In this document: positions 16,687 to 26,307 of the stretch, in pieces
Layout: each line of letters starts with the position of its first letter
Numbering within the stretch: the stretch's first letter is position 1
Assembly: GCA_001873625.1 (NCBI GenBank)
Contig: MNZN01000001.1
Span: 176,543 to 240,542, forward strand
Direction: 5' to 3'
Length of the DNA: 64,000 nucleotides
From: Candidatus Saccharibacteria bacterium CG2_30_41_52
Lineage (GTDB): Bacteria > Patescibacteriota > Saccharimonadia > Saccharimonadales > Saccharimonadaceae
The notes under the pieces: generated by a model
Told to the model about the DNA's origin: nothing
The model's database searches: none
Seen by the model: only the letters and a program-made list of their open reading frames with translations
Made by a program: the position numbers and the translations under genes

Positions 16687-18102
16687 GTGTCTAAAGCATT
16701 GTATAGAAAGTATCGTAGTAAGACGCTTGATGAGGTGATTGGTCAAAAACATATCACTGACATCTTGGCACGAGCTATAGCTGGTGGTCGCGTGTCACAC
16801 GCCTACTTGCTAACTGGCCCTCGTGGCGTAGGCAAAACCTCTGTTGCCAGAATCCTAGCGCACGCAATTAACGGTTCAACTTATGACGAAAAAAAAACAA
16901 ACCTAGATATTATCGAGATTGATGCAGCTAGCAATAATGGCGTCGAGGACGTTCGCGATCTACGCGAGAAAGTTCAAATTGCACCAGTATCTGCTAGTAA
17001 AAAGATATATATTATTGACGAAGTTCATATGTTATCCAAAGCAGCTTTTAATGCGTTACTAAAAACACTCGAAGAACCACCAGAACACGTTGTCTTTATC
17101 CTAGCTACAACTAACGTCGAAAAGTTACCGGCTACAATTATTAGTCGCACGCAACGATTTAGTTTTAGACCAATTAATGTTAATGATGCCGTAAAACATC
17201 TGGCCAATATTGCCAAACAAGAAAATATTCAAATTACCGACGGAGCATTAAGGCTAATCGCTGTCCGCAGTGACGGCAGCTTCCGAGATAGCATCAGTTT
17301 ATTAGATCAATTATCTAGTTTAGTTGATCCTAAAAAGACCATAACTGAAGAACTAATCGAAGACACATTGGGCATGGCTCCAACTGAAGTAATCAACCGA
17401 ATCATTGAATCTGTCGAAAATCGTAATCTAGCCAAAATTGTCGAACTATTAAATAGTACGTCGAACGACGGTATTAGCCCAGTTGTTTTAGTTGCACAAT
17501 TAACTGCCAGCATTTGTGATCAGATAGCCAACAAGCCTCAGTTAATTAAATTACTAGACGGACTTATCGACGTAGCCAAAAGTCATCAACCTCAGCTTAA
17601 ATTGCTGAGCGTCCTGGGAATCGCTGCATCTCCAAAACAGACAGTTAAAACGGTTGCTTTATCTACACCAATTTTGGAGGTTAGTGCTACAATTGCAGAA
17701 CTAGAAAAACAAGCGACCAAATCAAAGCCTACCGAAAATATAGTTAAAAAAGTCATTGAACGTGATATTGCCGCAAAAAAAGTTAAACAAGCTGATTTTG
17801 ACTGGAATAAATTTATTGAATATGCTCGTCAAAACTATGTCGCGCTATATAGTGTTCTATCTAAATGCAATTACCAATTAGAAGACGGTGTATTTACGCT
17901 ATATACTAACAGCAACTTTTATAAGAAAAAATTAGATGATACAAAATACAGCCCATTAATCAGTAAATGTTTGCAAGAAGTCGGAGTTTATGGACTGGAT
18001 ATCCACACAATTCCCACAGCACCTCCTCCAAAGGATGTTCAAGCCGCTGCAATAGCTGTTATTATGGGCGGAGGAGAAGAGGTCTCGTTAGACCCCGCGT
18101 AA
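16687..18102 (+). CDS. dnaX: DNA polymerase III tau/gamma subunit, zinc-module lacking
   Basis: A clamp-loader ATPase: Walker A GPRGVGKTSVARILA, Walker B IYIIDEVHMLS, sensor 1 LATTNVEKLPATIISR, and a C-terminal extension of about 150 residues that may bind polymerase or DnaB. Between Walker A and IDAASNNGVEDVR, where DnaX proteins carry a four-cysteine zinc module, there is only a short cysteine-free loop (GSTYDEKKTN). The GTG start at 16687 follows GGGGA; the frame extends only to TTG 16672. TATAAT lies at about 16642. dnaB follows 4 bp downstream. Confidence 0.93.
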   Translation: MSKALYRKYRSKTLDEVIGQKHITDILARAIAGGRVSHAYLLTGPRGVGKTSVARILAHAINGSTYDEKKTNLDIIEIDAASNNGVEDVRDLREKVQIAPVSASKKIYIIDEVHMLSKAAFNALLKTLEEPPEHVVFILATTNVEKLPATIISRTQRFSFRPINVNDAVKHLANIAKQENIQITDGALRLIAVRSDGSFRDSISLLDQLSSLVDPKKTITEELIEDTLGMAPTEVINRIIESVENRNLAKIVELLNSTSNDGISPVVLVAQLTASICDQIANKPQLIKLLDGLIDVAKSHQPQLKLLSVLGIAASPKQTVKTVALSTPILEVSATIAELEKQATKSKPTENIVKKVIERDIAAKKVKQADFDWNKFIEYARQNYVALYSVLSKCNYQLEDGVFTLYTNSNFYKKKLDDTKYSPLISKCLQEVGVYGLDIHTIPTAPPPKDVQAAAIAVIMGGGEEVSLDPA

Positions 18103-18106
18103 AGAG

Positions 18107-19456
18107 ATGACAAGCAAAGAAGTAGTTGTAGGGAAAATTCCTCCACAAAATATTGACGCCGAGAAGAGTTTGCTAGGCGCAGTTTTAATTGACGAAGAAA
18201 CTTTGGCCGATATTTCTGAAAATGTAACCATTAAAGACTTTTACGAACGTCGCCACGCCATAATTTATGGTGGCATGATGCGACTTTATGAAAAACACAA
18301 ACCCGTCGATTTATTGACATTAACAGACGAACTGAAACGCAAAAAAGAGCTTGATACCGTTGGCGGATCAGCTTATCTAACCGAACTGACTAATTATGTT
18401 CCAACAGCTGCACACGCTACGGCCTATGCTGAATTAGTTGCTCAAAAAGCCGTTCGACGCCGATTAATCAAAGCTAGCGGTGATATATCTGAACTGGGAT
18501 ATAACGAAGAGACTTCAACCGAAGAATTATTAGAAAAAGCCGAAGCCGAACTATTCTCAGTCAGCGACCAATCTTTACGTCAAGATTTAGTCAGTATTGA
18601 AAGCATTTTGACTGAAAGTTTTGACCGTATGGAAGAATTGCAACGTAACAAGGGTGCACTCCGCGGTGTTCGTACCGGTTACAAAGACCTAGATAATATG
18701 ACTGCTGGACTTCAGAAAAGCGACCTTATCATTTTGGCTGCTCGTCCTGCCATGGGTAAAACCACTCTGGTTACAAACCTGGCATATAATGTTGCTACAA
18801 TCGCCAAACAGCCAGTACTGTTCTTTAGCCTCGAGATGAGCAAAGAACAATTAGTTGACCGTATGTTGGCTGATGCATCAGGCGTTGACGCTTGGAATAT
18901 TCGAACCGGAAACCTGTCGGACGAAGATTTTGGTAAAATATCCGAAGCAATGGGCGAACTAGCTGAAGCGCCGATTTATATTGATGACACACCAGGTTTA
19001 TCTGTGCTGCAAATGCGCACCAAAGCTCGTCGCGCCACTCATGATCAACCACTAGGATTAATTATTGTCGACTACTTACAGTTGATGCAGGGAAGTGGCT
19101 ATACCGCTAGCAACCGCGTCCAAGAGGTCAGCGAAATATCACGCGGTCTAAAGTTAATCGCTCGCGAACTAAACGTGCCAGTCGTGGCACTTAGCCAGTT
19201 GTCTCGTTCGGTTGAATCACGTAGCCCACAAATACCTCAACTAGCCGATTTGCGCGAATCAGGATCTATTGAGCAAGATGCCGATATTGTTATGTTTATC
19301 TACAGAGAGGCTTATTACAACCCTGAAACTGAACGCGAAAATATCACTGATTTGATTATTGCTAAACACCGTAACGGACCAACAGGCAAAGTCGAACTAT
19401 ACTTCCACCCAGAGCGATTGCGCTTTATGTCCATCGACCGCAAACACGACGCTTAA
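18107..19456 (+). CDS. dnaB: Replicative DNA helicase DnaB
   Basis: A 449-residue hexameric helicase. The N-terminal collar domain begins PPQNIDAEKSLLGAVLIDEE; the RecA-like domain has Walker A AARPAMGKTTL, DYLQLMQ as Walker B, and QLSRSVESR (the H4 arginine region). There is no intein. The start lies 4 bp after the dnaX stop, so the pair is probably co-transcribed and co-translated. Confidence 0.96.
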   Translation: MTSKEVVVGKIPPQNIDAEKSLLGAVLIDEETLADISENVTIKDFYERRHAIIYGGMMRLYEKHKPVDLLTLTDELKRKKELDTVGGSAYLTELTNYVPTAAHATAYAELVAQKAVRRRLIKASGDISELGYNEETSTEELLEKAEAELFSVSDQSLRQDLVSIESILTESFDRMEELQRNKGALRGVRTGYKDLDNMTAGLQKSDLIILAARPAMGKTTLVTNLAYNVATIAKQPVLFFSLEMSKEQLVDRMLADASGVDAWNIRTGNLSDEDFGKISEAMGELAEAPIYIDDTPGLSVLQMRTKARRATHDQPLGLIIVDYLQLMQGSGYTASNRVQEVSEISRGLKLIARELNVPVVALSQLSRSVESRSPQIPQLADLRESGSIEQDADIVMFIYREAYYNPETERENITDLIIAKHRNGPTGKVELYFHPERLRFMSIDRKHDA

Positions 19457-19490
19457 TCTATAACCAGCGCGTGCTATAATTATGACAAAC

Positions 19491-20915
19491 ATGGGTAAGT
19501 ACAACATATCAGAATTGTTTCTATATCGCTGGCGCTACTGGTTTGGATTCGGTATCGTTGCTGTCGGTCTTATTGCGATTTTGGTATTCGCTGGTCTATA
19601 CGCACCAGGCGGAATATCTGCCGCAGAAATGCAGTCAGTTATTACTAGTAGTTCAATAAACTACACTGATTTTAATTCATTCGCGATTACAAATTTGCCA
19701 TACCACGCATTGCAACAACTAAGCATCGCCATATTTGGGGTCTCGATTCTAAGTATTAAATTACCGTCAATTATTTTGGCATTTTTATCTGCAATTGGCA
19801 TGATATTGCTGCTCGGTAAATGGTTTAAGCCCAGAATTGCAGTCTTGGCATCATTAATCGCCATAACAACTGGCCAATTTATATTTATCGCCCAAAACGG
19901 AACGCCAAGTATTTTATACTTGTTTTGGTCAATGCTATTGATATTGCTGGCAAGTATTATTTCACGCAAACCAACTAGATTTAGGATGTTTTTCAAGATT
20001 GCATTTTGTATCGTAGCCGGACTGAGTTTATACACTCCACTTAGTATTTATGTTTTAATTGCGCTAGTTAGTGCCATAATATTACATCCTCATTTACGTT
20101 TTTTGATCAGACAATTATCAAAGCCAAAAGTAATAATAGCCTTAGTTGTTGCATTACTATTAATTGTTCCTCTAGGATTTTCAATTGCAAAAAACACAAG
20201 TTTGGGGCTAATATTATTAGGTATACCTTCACAGTGGCCTGATTTCGGCGCAAACTTTGCAGCGCTTGGCGCTGAATACCTAGGATTCGTTAAACCTGGC
20301 GGTACAACTATCATGACTCCGTTCTTTGAACTAGGATCGATGCTAATAATAGCAATCGGCGTTTATTACATGATTCGCACCCGCGAAACCGCCAAAAGCT
20401 ATGTTATCGGATTATGGATACTATGTTTAATCCCAGTAATTGTACTAAACCCAAATTTCACCAGCATTACATATCTGCCACTAGTAATATTGTTGGCATC
20501 GGGACTAAATACATTGCTAGGCTATTGGTACGGATTATTTCCACGCAACCCATATGCTCGTATTGCTGGATTGATACCTGTCATTATTTTAGTTGCAGTT
20601 TTGGTAACATCTGGCATAGACCGCTATGCTGACGGTTATAGGTACGATCCACAAATTGCACCAAATTTCAGTAATGACCTAAGTTTAATCCCCAAAGATA
20701 CAAAAACTATTGTCGTAACAAATAATGAGATTGATTTTTATCAGGTAGCTGCAAAATACAACAAAGCATACAGCGTTTCAACAACCCCCACTGGCGACAG
20801 TTTCTTGGCAACGCGTGACGCCAAACAATCGTATTCAGGATACAGAATTGAAAGAATCATTACTTCGCAAAAATCTAACCAAAGCGACAGATTTTACTTG
20901 TATACAAAAAGATAG
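19491..20915 (+). CDS. GT-C type membrane glycosyltransferase (PMT/ArnT-like)
   Basis: About 474 residues with ten to twelve membrane helices and a C-terminal soluble tail. After helix 1 there is a periplasmic-side loop with acidic residues (SAAEMQ, then YTDF), the place where GT-C enzymes hold the catalytic Asp, but no canonical DE pair is seen. It likely transfers a sugar from a polyprenyl carrier to a surface acceptor. TATAAT (19475-19480) precedes; ATG 19482 is one base away, so ATG 19491 is the plausible leaderless start. Confidence 0.65.
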   Translation: MGKYNISELFLYRWRYWFGFGIVAVGLIAILVFAGLYAPGGISAAEMQSVITSSSINYTDFNSFAITNLPYHALQQLSIAIFGVSILSIKLPSIILAFLSAIGMILLLGKWFKPRIAVLASLIAITTGQFIFIAQNGTPSILYLFWSMLLILLASIISRKPTRFRMFFKIAFCIVAGLSLYTPLSIYVLIALVSAIILHPHLRFLIRQLSKPKVIIALVVALLLIVPLGFSIAKNTSLGLILLGIPSQWPDFGANFAALGAEYLGFVKPGGTTIMTPFFELGSMLIIAIGVYYMIRTRETAKSYVIGLWILCLIPVIVLNPNFTSITYLPLVILLASGLNTLLGYWYGLFPRNPYARIAGLIPVIILVAVLVTSGIDRYADGYRYDPQIAPNFSNDLSLIPKDTKTIVVTNNEIDFYQVAAKYNKAYSVSTTPTGDSFLATRDAKQSYSGYRIERIITSQKSNQSDRFYLYTKR

Positions 20916-20966
20916 CAAAATATCGTATACTTATAATAGTAATATATCGAATTAAGGAGTATTTTT

Positions 20967-21257
20967 ATGGCATTTGATCAAATGAAGATGATAAATAATT
21001 TGCGAAAAGCGCAAAACGAACTAAAAAAAGAAATTATCGAAGTCGAAGCCGGCGAAGGTGCAGTTGTAATTCAGATTACCGGTGAATTAAAGGTTAAAAA
21101 AATCAATATCGACCCAAGTATGGTTGATTTAGAAGATATCGAAGAATTGGAACACTGGATTGAAATTGCAATGCGCGACGGTATGGCCAAAGCCCAAGAA
21201 GTCGCAGCCGCAAAAATGAAGCCACTTATGGGTGGACTAGGCAGCCTCGGGCTGTAG
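20967..21257 (+). CDS. YbaB/EbfC nucleoid-associated protein
   Basis: A 96-residue protein with the YbaB fold: N-terminal helix (FDQMKMINNLRKAQNELKK), beta strands with VVIQITGELKVKKINID, and a C-terminal helix. It binds DNA as a dimer. AAGGAG precedes ATG 20967; recR follows 9 bp later, the classic ybaB-recR pairing usually attached to dnaX. Confidence 0.93.
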   Translation: MAFDQMKMINNLRKAQNELKKEIIEVEAGEGAVVIQITGELKVKKINIDPSMVDLEDIEELEHWIEIAMRDGMAKAQEVAAAKMKPLMGGLGSLGL

Positions 21258-21266
21258 GAATCTGAA

Positions 21267-21881
21267 TTGTCGCAACTACTTCCATCAGCACTTGTAGACG
21301 CTATTGATGAGCTAGGGCGTCTACCTGGTGTTGGGGCGCGAACGGCTGAGCGATATGCTTATTTCTTATTACGCGCCGATAAACGAATTAGCGAAGAACT
21401 AGCAGATGCGTTACTAAAACTTCACAGCGGCGTCAAAAGCTGTCCGGTTACGTTTGCGTTGATTGATGCCGATGAGGAGGTATCAGTGTTATATAGCGAC
21501 TCTGCACGCGATAAAACCCTAATAGCAGTCGTCGAAGAACCACTAGATATTGTTGCGCTTGAGCGGACTGGTCAATTTCATGGCACCTACCACGTACTAG
21601 GTGGAGCAATCAGCCCAATTGACGGCGTCGGCCCCGAACAACTTCATATTCCAGAATTATTAGAAAGATTAACTCGCGATAATGTTCAAGAAGTAATAAT
21701 TGCTACTAATGCCAGTGTTGAAGGCGAGTCAACAGCATTATTCTTGCAACGCCACATTTTGGACGCTGGTATCGACATAAAATTAACCAGATTAGCTCGA
21801 GGTATTCCTGTAGGAGTAGACTTAGAATATGCAGGCCAAATCACATTAACACACGCCCTAGAGGGCAGAAGGGCATTCTAA
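21267..21881 (+). CDS. recR: Recombination mediator RecR with degenerate zinc finger
   Basis: A 204-residue RecR: helix-hairpin-helix DELGRLPGVGARTAERYAY, Toprim domain (LIAVVEEPLDIVALERTG, then YHVLGGAISPIDGVGPE) and a C-terminal tail. The central zinc finger, normally CxxC...CxxC, is reduced to one cysteine (KSCPVTFALIDADEEVSVLY). The TTG start at 21267 begins the conserved N-terminus. The stop overlaps the next ATG by 1 bp. Confidence 0.94.
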   Translation: MSQLLPSALVDAIDELGRLPGVGARTAERYAYFLLRADKRISEELADALLKLHSGVKSCPVTFALIDADEEVSVLYSDSARDKTLIAVVEEPLDIVALERTGQFHGTYHVLGGAISPIDGVGPEQLHIPELLERLTRDNVQEVIIATNASVEGESTALFLQRHILDAGIDIKLTRLARGIPVGVDLEYAGQITLTHALEGRRAF

Positions 21882-22879
21882 TGTACGATAAAGCCAAAGA
21901 ATTGATTGATTCAGCCAATAAAATTATTATTATTCAAGCCGAGAACCCCGACGGTGATTCACTTGGAAGCGCCCTGGCATTAGAAGAAATATTGGGCGAT
22001 ATCGGCAAAGAAGTTATTTTGTACTGTCCAATTGAAATCCCAAAATACATGCGATACATCAATGGCTGGGACAGAGTCGTTAATCATTTCGACACACGTG
22101 CCGATTTAGCTATTATTGTTGATACTGCAGCAGATATATTAATAACCAGGGTCCTAGAGACTCCTGGTGTTCGTCACTTTCTGGAAACACATTCAGTTTT
22201 GGTTATTGATCACCACGTATCAGATTCGAATCTTAGTTTCGAACACACAATGCTAACCGAAGAAGCCGTCGCAACCGCAGAGATTGTTTATGAATTAGCC
22301 CTGGACGCTGAATGGACAATTAATGCTCAGGCAGCCGAAAACTTATTGGTCGCGATTATGAGCGATAGCCTGGGATTAACAGTTCAAACCGTAACTCCTC
22401 GAACATATTTTATCGCCGGCAAACTAACTGAACTGGGTGCAAACAATTCGGTAATTGAAAAACGTCGTCACGAACACATGAAAAAGTCAGCCGAGATTTT
22501 GAAGTACAAGGGTGCGCTGCTAGAACGAATTAGCTACTACCTTGATGGCAAACTAGCATTAATACATATTCCTTTTGAAGAAATTCAACAATACAGCGAT
22601 CAGTATAACCCAAGTGTTTTAGTACTAGACGAGATGCGATTCGTTGAAGGCGTCGAGATTGGCGTTGCCATCAAAACATATCCCGATGGCAAACTAACTG
22701 GAAAATTACGCAGTAATTCACCAATATCAGCAACTATTGCTGGTTTCTTTGGCGGCGGCGGACATGAATATGCAGCTGGCTTTCGCGTCTATGAATCTCT
22801 TGATACAATTATCCCGGAATTATTAAACGCAACGGACAGTGCACTGAAGGAGTATTATAATGACGCTAAAGTTTCATAA
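21881..22879 (+). CDS. DHH/DHHA1 phosphoesterase (NrnA-like)
   Basis: A 332-residue protein with the DHH signature VIDHHVSDS, an earlier NPDGDSLGSALAL metal motif (DxD type), and a DHHA1 C-terminus with GFFGGGGHEYAAGF. This is the NrnA/pAp phosphatase branch that degrades nanoRNA or cyclic dinucleotides. The start overlaps the recR stop (TAATG), and the 3' end overlaps cysS by 20 bp, so translation is coupled on both sides. Confidence 0.9.
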   Translation: MYDKAKELIDSANKIIIIQAENPDGDSLGSALALEEILGDIGKEVILYCPIEIPKYMRYINGWDRVVNHFDTRADLAIIVDTAADILITRVLETPGVRHFLETHSVLVIDHHVSDSNLSFEHTMLTEEAVATAEIVYELALDAEWTINAQAAENLLVAIMSDSLGLTVQTVTPRTYFIAGKLTELGANNSVIEKRRHEHMKKSAEILKYKGALLERISYYLDGKLALIHIPFEEIQQYSDQYNPSVLVLDEMRFVEGVEIGVAIKTYPDGKLTGKLRSNSPISATIAGFFGGGGHEYAAGFRVYESLDTIIPELLNATDSALKEYYNDAKVS

Positions 22880-24296
22880 CACTCTAACTGGCCATTTGGA
22901 CGAGTTTATATCGCAAACACCCGGCCAAGTATCACTTTATACCTGCGGTCCGACAGTTTACGACTATCCTCATATTGGTAACTGGGCAGCATATATTTAC
23001 TGGGATATTCTGGTCCGAACTTTAATTGCAAACGATTATAATGTTACTCGAGTTATGAATTTAACAGATGTAGGGCACCTGGTCAGCGACGCCGATGAAG
23101 GTGAAGACAAATTAGAAAAAGGCGCTAGGCGTGAAGGCAAGACGGCATGGGAAGTTGCCAAATTCTATTCGAATGTATTCCTTGAAGGCATGAACCGACT
23201 TGGTTTAATTATGCCTCAATATATTACACCGGCAACCGAATATATTCCTCAACAAATCGATATGGTTCGAACGTTAAAAGCCAAAGGCGTAACATACCAA
23301 ATTGATGATGGTATTTATTTTGATACGTCAAAATTTCCACGATATGCAGATTTTGCCCACTTGGATTTGGACGCCTTGCAAGCTGGTGCTCGCGTCGAAT
23401 TTAATCCTCAAAAAAGGAACCCTAGCGACTTTGCATTATGGAAGTTTACACCAAATGGCGAAAAGCGCGATATGGAATGGGAATTTGATGGTAGAATGGG
23501 CTTCCCTGGCTGGCATATTGAATGTTCGGCAATGGCACTGGCGCACTTGGGAAAAACTCTTGATATTCACACTGGAGGTATTGATCATATTCCAGTCCAC
23601 CACACTAATGAGATTGCTCAATCTGAAACGGCCAATGGTGTTCGTTTTAGTAATTACTGGATGCACAATAACTTTTTGAAAGTTGATGGTAGTAAGTTTA
23701 GTAAATCACTAGGTAATGGCTATACACTGGATAATTTAGAGGCTAAAGGATATTCGTTATTGGATTTTCGTATGTTCTTGTTGCAAGGGCACTACAAAAG
23801 TGAAAGTAATTTTACATTCGACAACCTTACATCCGCCAGAAACCGATTGAACAATTGGCGCAATATAGCGACACTTCGACATCAAATTCACGACACTTTG
23901 CAAGATGATAATGAAAAGGGCAATGATGACAAATCAATATCATTATATGCAACATCACAGGCTATAATCGAGGCAGTCAATAACGACCTCGGTACACCCG
24001 AAGCTCTAAAAATAATTGACGATGCTTTTTCAAAAATAGTAAATGCAAAATTAACCAACATCCACAGACAGGCATTTGTGCAATTAATTGAGACAATCGA
24101 CGCAGTATTAGGGCTGCAGTTAATGAATACGACACCGGATATATCAGATGACATAAAACGTATTATTCTGGAACGAAACCAAGCTCGTGCTGATAAGGAT
24201 TGGTCTAAATCTGACAAATTACGCGATCAGCTGTTGACTGAGGGGATTGTAATTCGCGATACCAACTCAGAAGCTATTTGGGAATATAAAAACTAA
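22860..24296 (+). CDS. cysS: Cysteinyl-tRNA synthetase
   Basis: A 478-residue class I enzyme: zinc and substrate cysteine in YTCGPTVYDYPHIGN (the HIGH box variant), GWHIECSAM and HTGGIDHIPVHHTNE for zinc, and KFSKSLGN as the KMSKS loop. The C-terminal DALR-type helical domain ends with KSDKLRDQL. GAAGGAG lies before ATG 22860, inside the preceding gene. Confidence 0.96.
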   Translation: MTLKFHNTLTGHLDEFISQTPGQVSLYTCGPTVYDYPHIGNWAAYIYWDILVRTLIANDYNVTRVMNLTDVGHLVSDADEGEDKLEKGARREGKTAWEVAKFYSNVFLEGMNRLGLIMPQYITPATEYIPQQIDMVRTLKAKGVTYQIDDGIYFDTSKFPRYADFAHLDLDALQAGARVEFNPQKRNPSDFALWKFTPNGEKRDMEWEFDGRMGFPGWHIECSAMALAHLGKTLDIHTGGIDHIPVHHTNEIAQSETANGVRFSNYWMHNNFLKVDGSKFSKSLGNGYTLDNLEAKGYSLLDFRMFLLQGHYKSESNFTFDNLTSARNRLNNWRNIATLRHQIHDTLQDDNEKGNDDKSISLYATSQAIIEAVNNDLGTPEALKIIDDAFSKIVNAKLTNIHRQAFVQLIETIDAVLGLQLMNTTPDISDDIKRIILERNQARADKDWSKSDKLRDQLLTEGIVIRDTNSEAIWEYKN

Positions 24297-24418
24297 ACAA
24301 CCAAACAAAAAGTTCCTCCCTAAACATGGAGTAATTTTTTAATAATTATCAATTTCCTATACAACGCACTGAAAATCCGTATGCTTTAGCATTATAGTAC
24401 AGCGAGGTAAAGATAATG

Positions 24419-25504
24419 CTAATTTTTTGCGTGGTTTTTGCGTTCGCGAGCGAAGTAATCCTCGGCAATAACCTTGACACAACCAGCGATTGGAATTGAT
24501 ATAATTCCACCAGCGATACCGAACAGGTAAATGCCTGTTGTGACTGCAATAAGGATGATTAAGGCAGACAAATCAATTCGTTTCGATTGAATTGTAGGTG
24601 AGATATAATTTGCTTCAACTTGTTGGTATAGGATGAAAAATACTAAGAAGATTATTGCTGCAGTTATATTGTTTAGCGCCAAGATAACGCTGACCATTGC
24701 AGCACCAATCATCGCACCAAATAGGGGGATTAATGACAATACAAACACAATCATGGCAGTAGGTATAGACAAATCAGCAGGAACGTTAAATACCATACTT
24801 AATATAAATACTGTAATACCAGCAACTGTTCCGGCGATAGCTGAAACCGACAATTGGCCAGTGATATAACCTGTTACAACGACATACATACGGCTCAATA
24901 ATTTACGGTGATATCCCATACGATCTTGGTCTTCATAGATTGACCACAGTCGTTTCAACCATGTTGGGCCCTCGACCAGCATCAAAAATGCCAAGACAAA
25001 GACCAAAATTGCTGATGTGACGGTTGATAAGACAGATCCGATTCCGGTAACCAAAAATGATCCGATACCGGATGCAAATTGCGATGCACCGTCTTTGATA
25101 GAGATGATTGCTTTGTCTACTTGAGGCTGTAATTGGTATTGATTAATAAAATCATTCACGCCAGCGTATTGTTTAGTTGCATCATCAACCAAACTTGGAA
25201 CATTATTAGCAAATTTAACAGTTTGACCGACAATTGGTGGAATTACCAAAAATACGATTGCACCTAACACTACGACAACAGCGATGTAGGCAAGCGCCGT
25301 ACTGATGACGCGACTGCGGCTAGGTAACATTTTTATAATGCGATTTACAGGCAGACTAAGTGCAATAGCCAAAAAGAAAGCCGATCCGACAATAAGTAAT
25401 GCAGTCCTGGCGCTATAAATAGCTAGTCCGACTAATCCGAAACCAATAACTACTAACCAAAATCTTACAAATGTTCGAGTATCAATTTCGATACGAGTTT
25501 TCAT
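24419..25504 (-). CDS. AI-2E family transporter (PerM-like)
   Basis: A 361-residue protein with two N-terminal helices, a soluble/amphipathic middle (about 85-150), and a C-terminal bundle with GYITGQLSVSAIAGTVAG and LSLIPLFGAMIGA, typical of the AI-2E/PerM exporter family. Transport substrates vary (AI-2, Na+/H+) and cannot be assigned. SD AGAGGGG before ATG 25504. Confidence 0.88.
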   Translation of the reverse strand: MKTRIEIDTRTFVRFWLVVIGFGLVGLAIYSARTALLIVGSAFFLAIALSLPVNRIIKMLPSRSRVISTALAYIAVVVVLGAIVFLVIPPIVGQTVKFANNVPSLVDDATKQYAGVNDFINQYQLQPQVDKAIISIKDGASQFASGIGSFLVTGIGSVLSTVTSAILVFVLAFLMLVEGPTWLKRLWSIYEDQDRMGYHRKLLSRMYVVVTGYITGQLSVSAIAGTVAGITVFILSMVFNVPADLSIPTAMIVFVLSLIPLFGAMIGAAMVSVILALNNITAAIIFLVFFILYQQVEANYISPTIQSKRIDLSALIILIAVTTGIYLFGIAGGIISIPIAGCVKVIAEDYFARERKNHAKN

Positions 25505-25631
25505 ATTTTACCCCTCTAAAGTCCAATAAATTCGTTATTCATATACTCCATATTATACACTAATTAAATTTTACTATGAATTTACATATTATTAAGCACC
25601 TTATCAGCACTAATGGGTGTATAATCATAGT

Positions 25632-26306
25632 ATGAGAGTGCTAATTATAGAAGACGAACACAAGATTGCACACGCTTTAAGAAAAGCACTGCAACAAGAT
25701 AACTATGCTGTCGACGTATCGTACGACGGAGATGATGGCTATGCCATGGCAACAACAGAACCTTATGATGCAGCTATTATCGACTGGATGATACCAGGCG
25801 AATATAACGGAATCGCAATTGTAAAAGCAATGCGAAAAATGAAAATTCATACACCCGTATTATTACTGAGCGCTAAGGGAACTATAAATGATAGGACTAC
25901 CGGCCTTGACGCTGGTGCTGACGACTATCTTGTTAAACCATTTGCTTTGGAAGAATTATTAGCACGCGTTCGCGCACTATTACGCCGCCCAGTCGAAGTT
26001 CAACAAACAATATTGACTGCTGGCGATTTGTCATTAAACACTGTCACTTTTGTTGTAAAACGAGGCGACAAAGAGATTTCATTGACTGGCAAAGAATTTG
26101 CCTTACTGGAATATCTATTGCGAAACCAAGATCGACCACACACCAAAGACGTTATTATTAGTCACGTTTGGGACTACAACGCTGACGTTTTGCCAAATAC
26201 AGTTGAAGTTTACATGAAATATCTACGTCAAAAAATCGATGATCCATTTGACACCAAATTGTTGCACACTTCACGAGGCTTTGGTTACAAAATAGAAGTA
26301 AAATAA
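25632..26306 (+). CDS. OmpR-family response regulator
   Basis: A 224-residue regulator. The receiver has the acidic pair E7/D8, phospho-Asp51 in IIDWMIPG and Lys102 in LVKPF. The DNA-binding winged helix ends LHTSRGFGYKIEVK. TATAAT (25620-25625) lies 6 nt before ATG 25632; a GTG at 25617 overlaps the box and is rejected. The histidine kinase gene follows after 1 bp. Confidence 0.95.
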   Translation: MRVLIIEDEHKIAHALRKALQQDNYAVDVSYDGDDGYAMATTEPYDAAIIDWMIPGEYNGIAIVKAMRKMKIHTPVLLLSAKGTINDRTTGLDAGADDYLVKPFALEELLARVRALLRRPVEVQQTILTAGDLSLNTVTFVVKRGDKEISLTGKEFALLEYLLRNQDRPHTKDVIISHVWDYNADVLPNTVEVYMKYLRQKIDDPFDTKLLHTSRGFGYKIEVK

Positions 26307-26307
26307 T

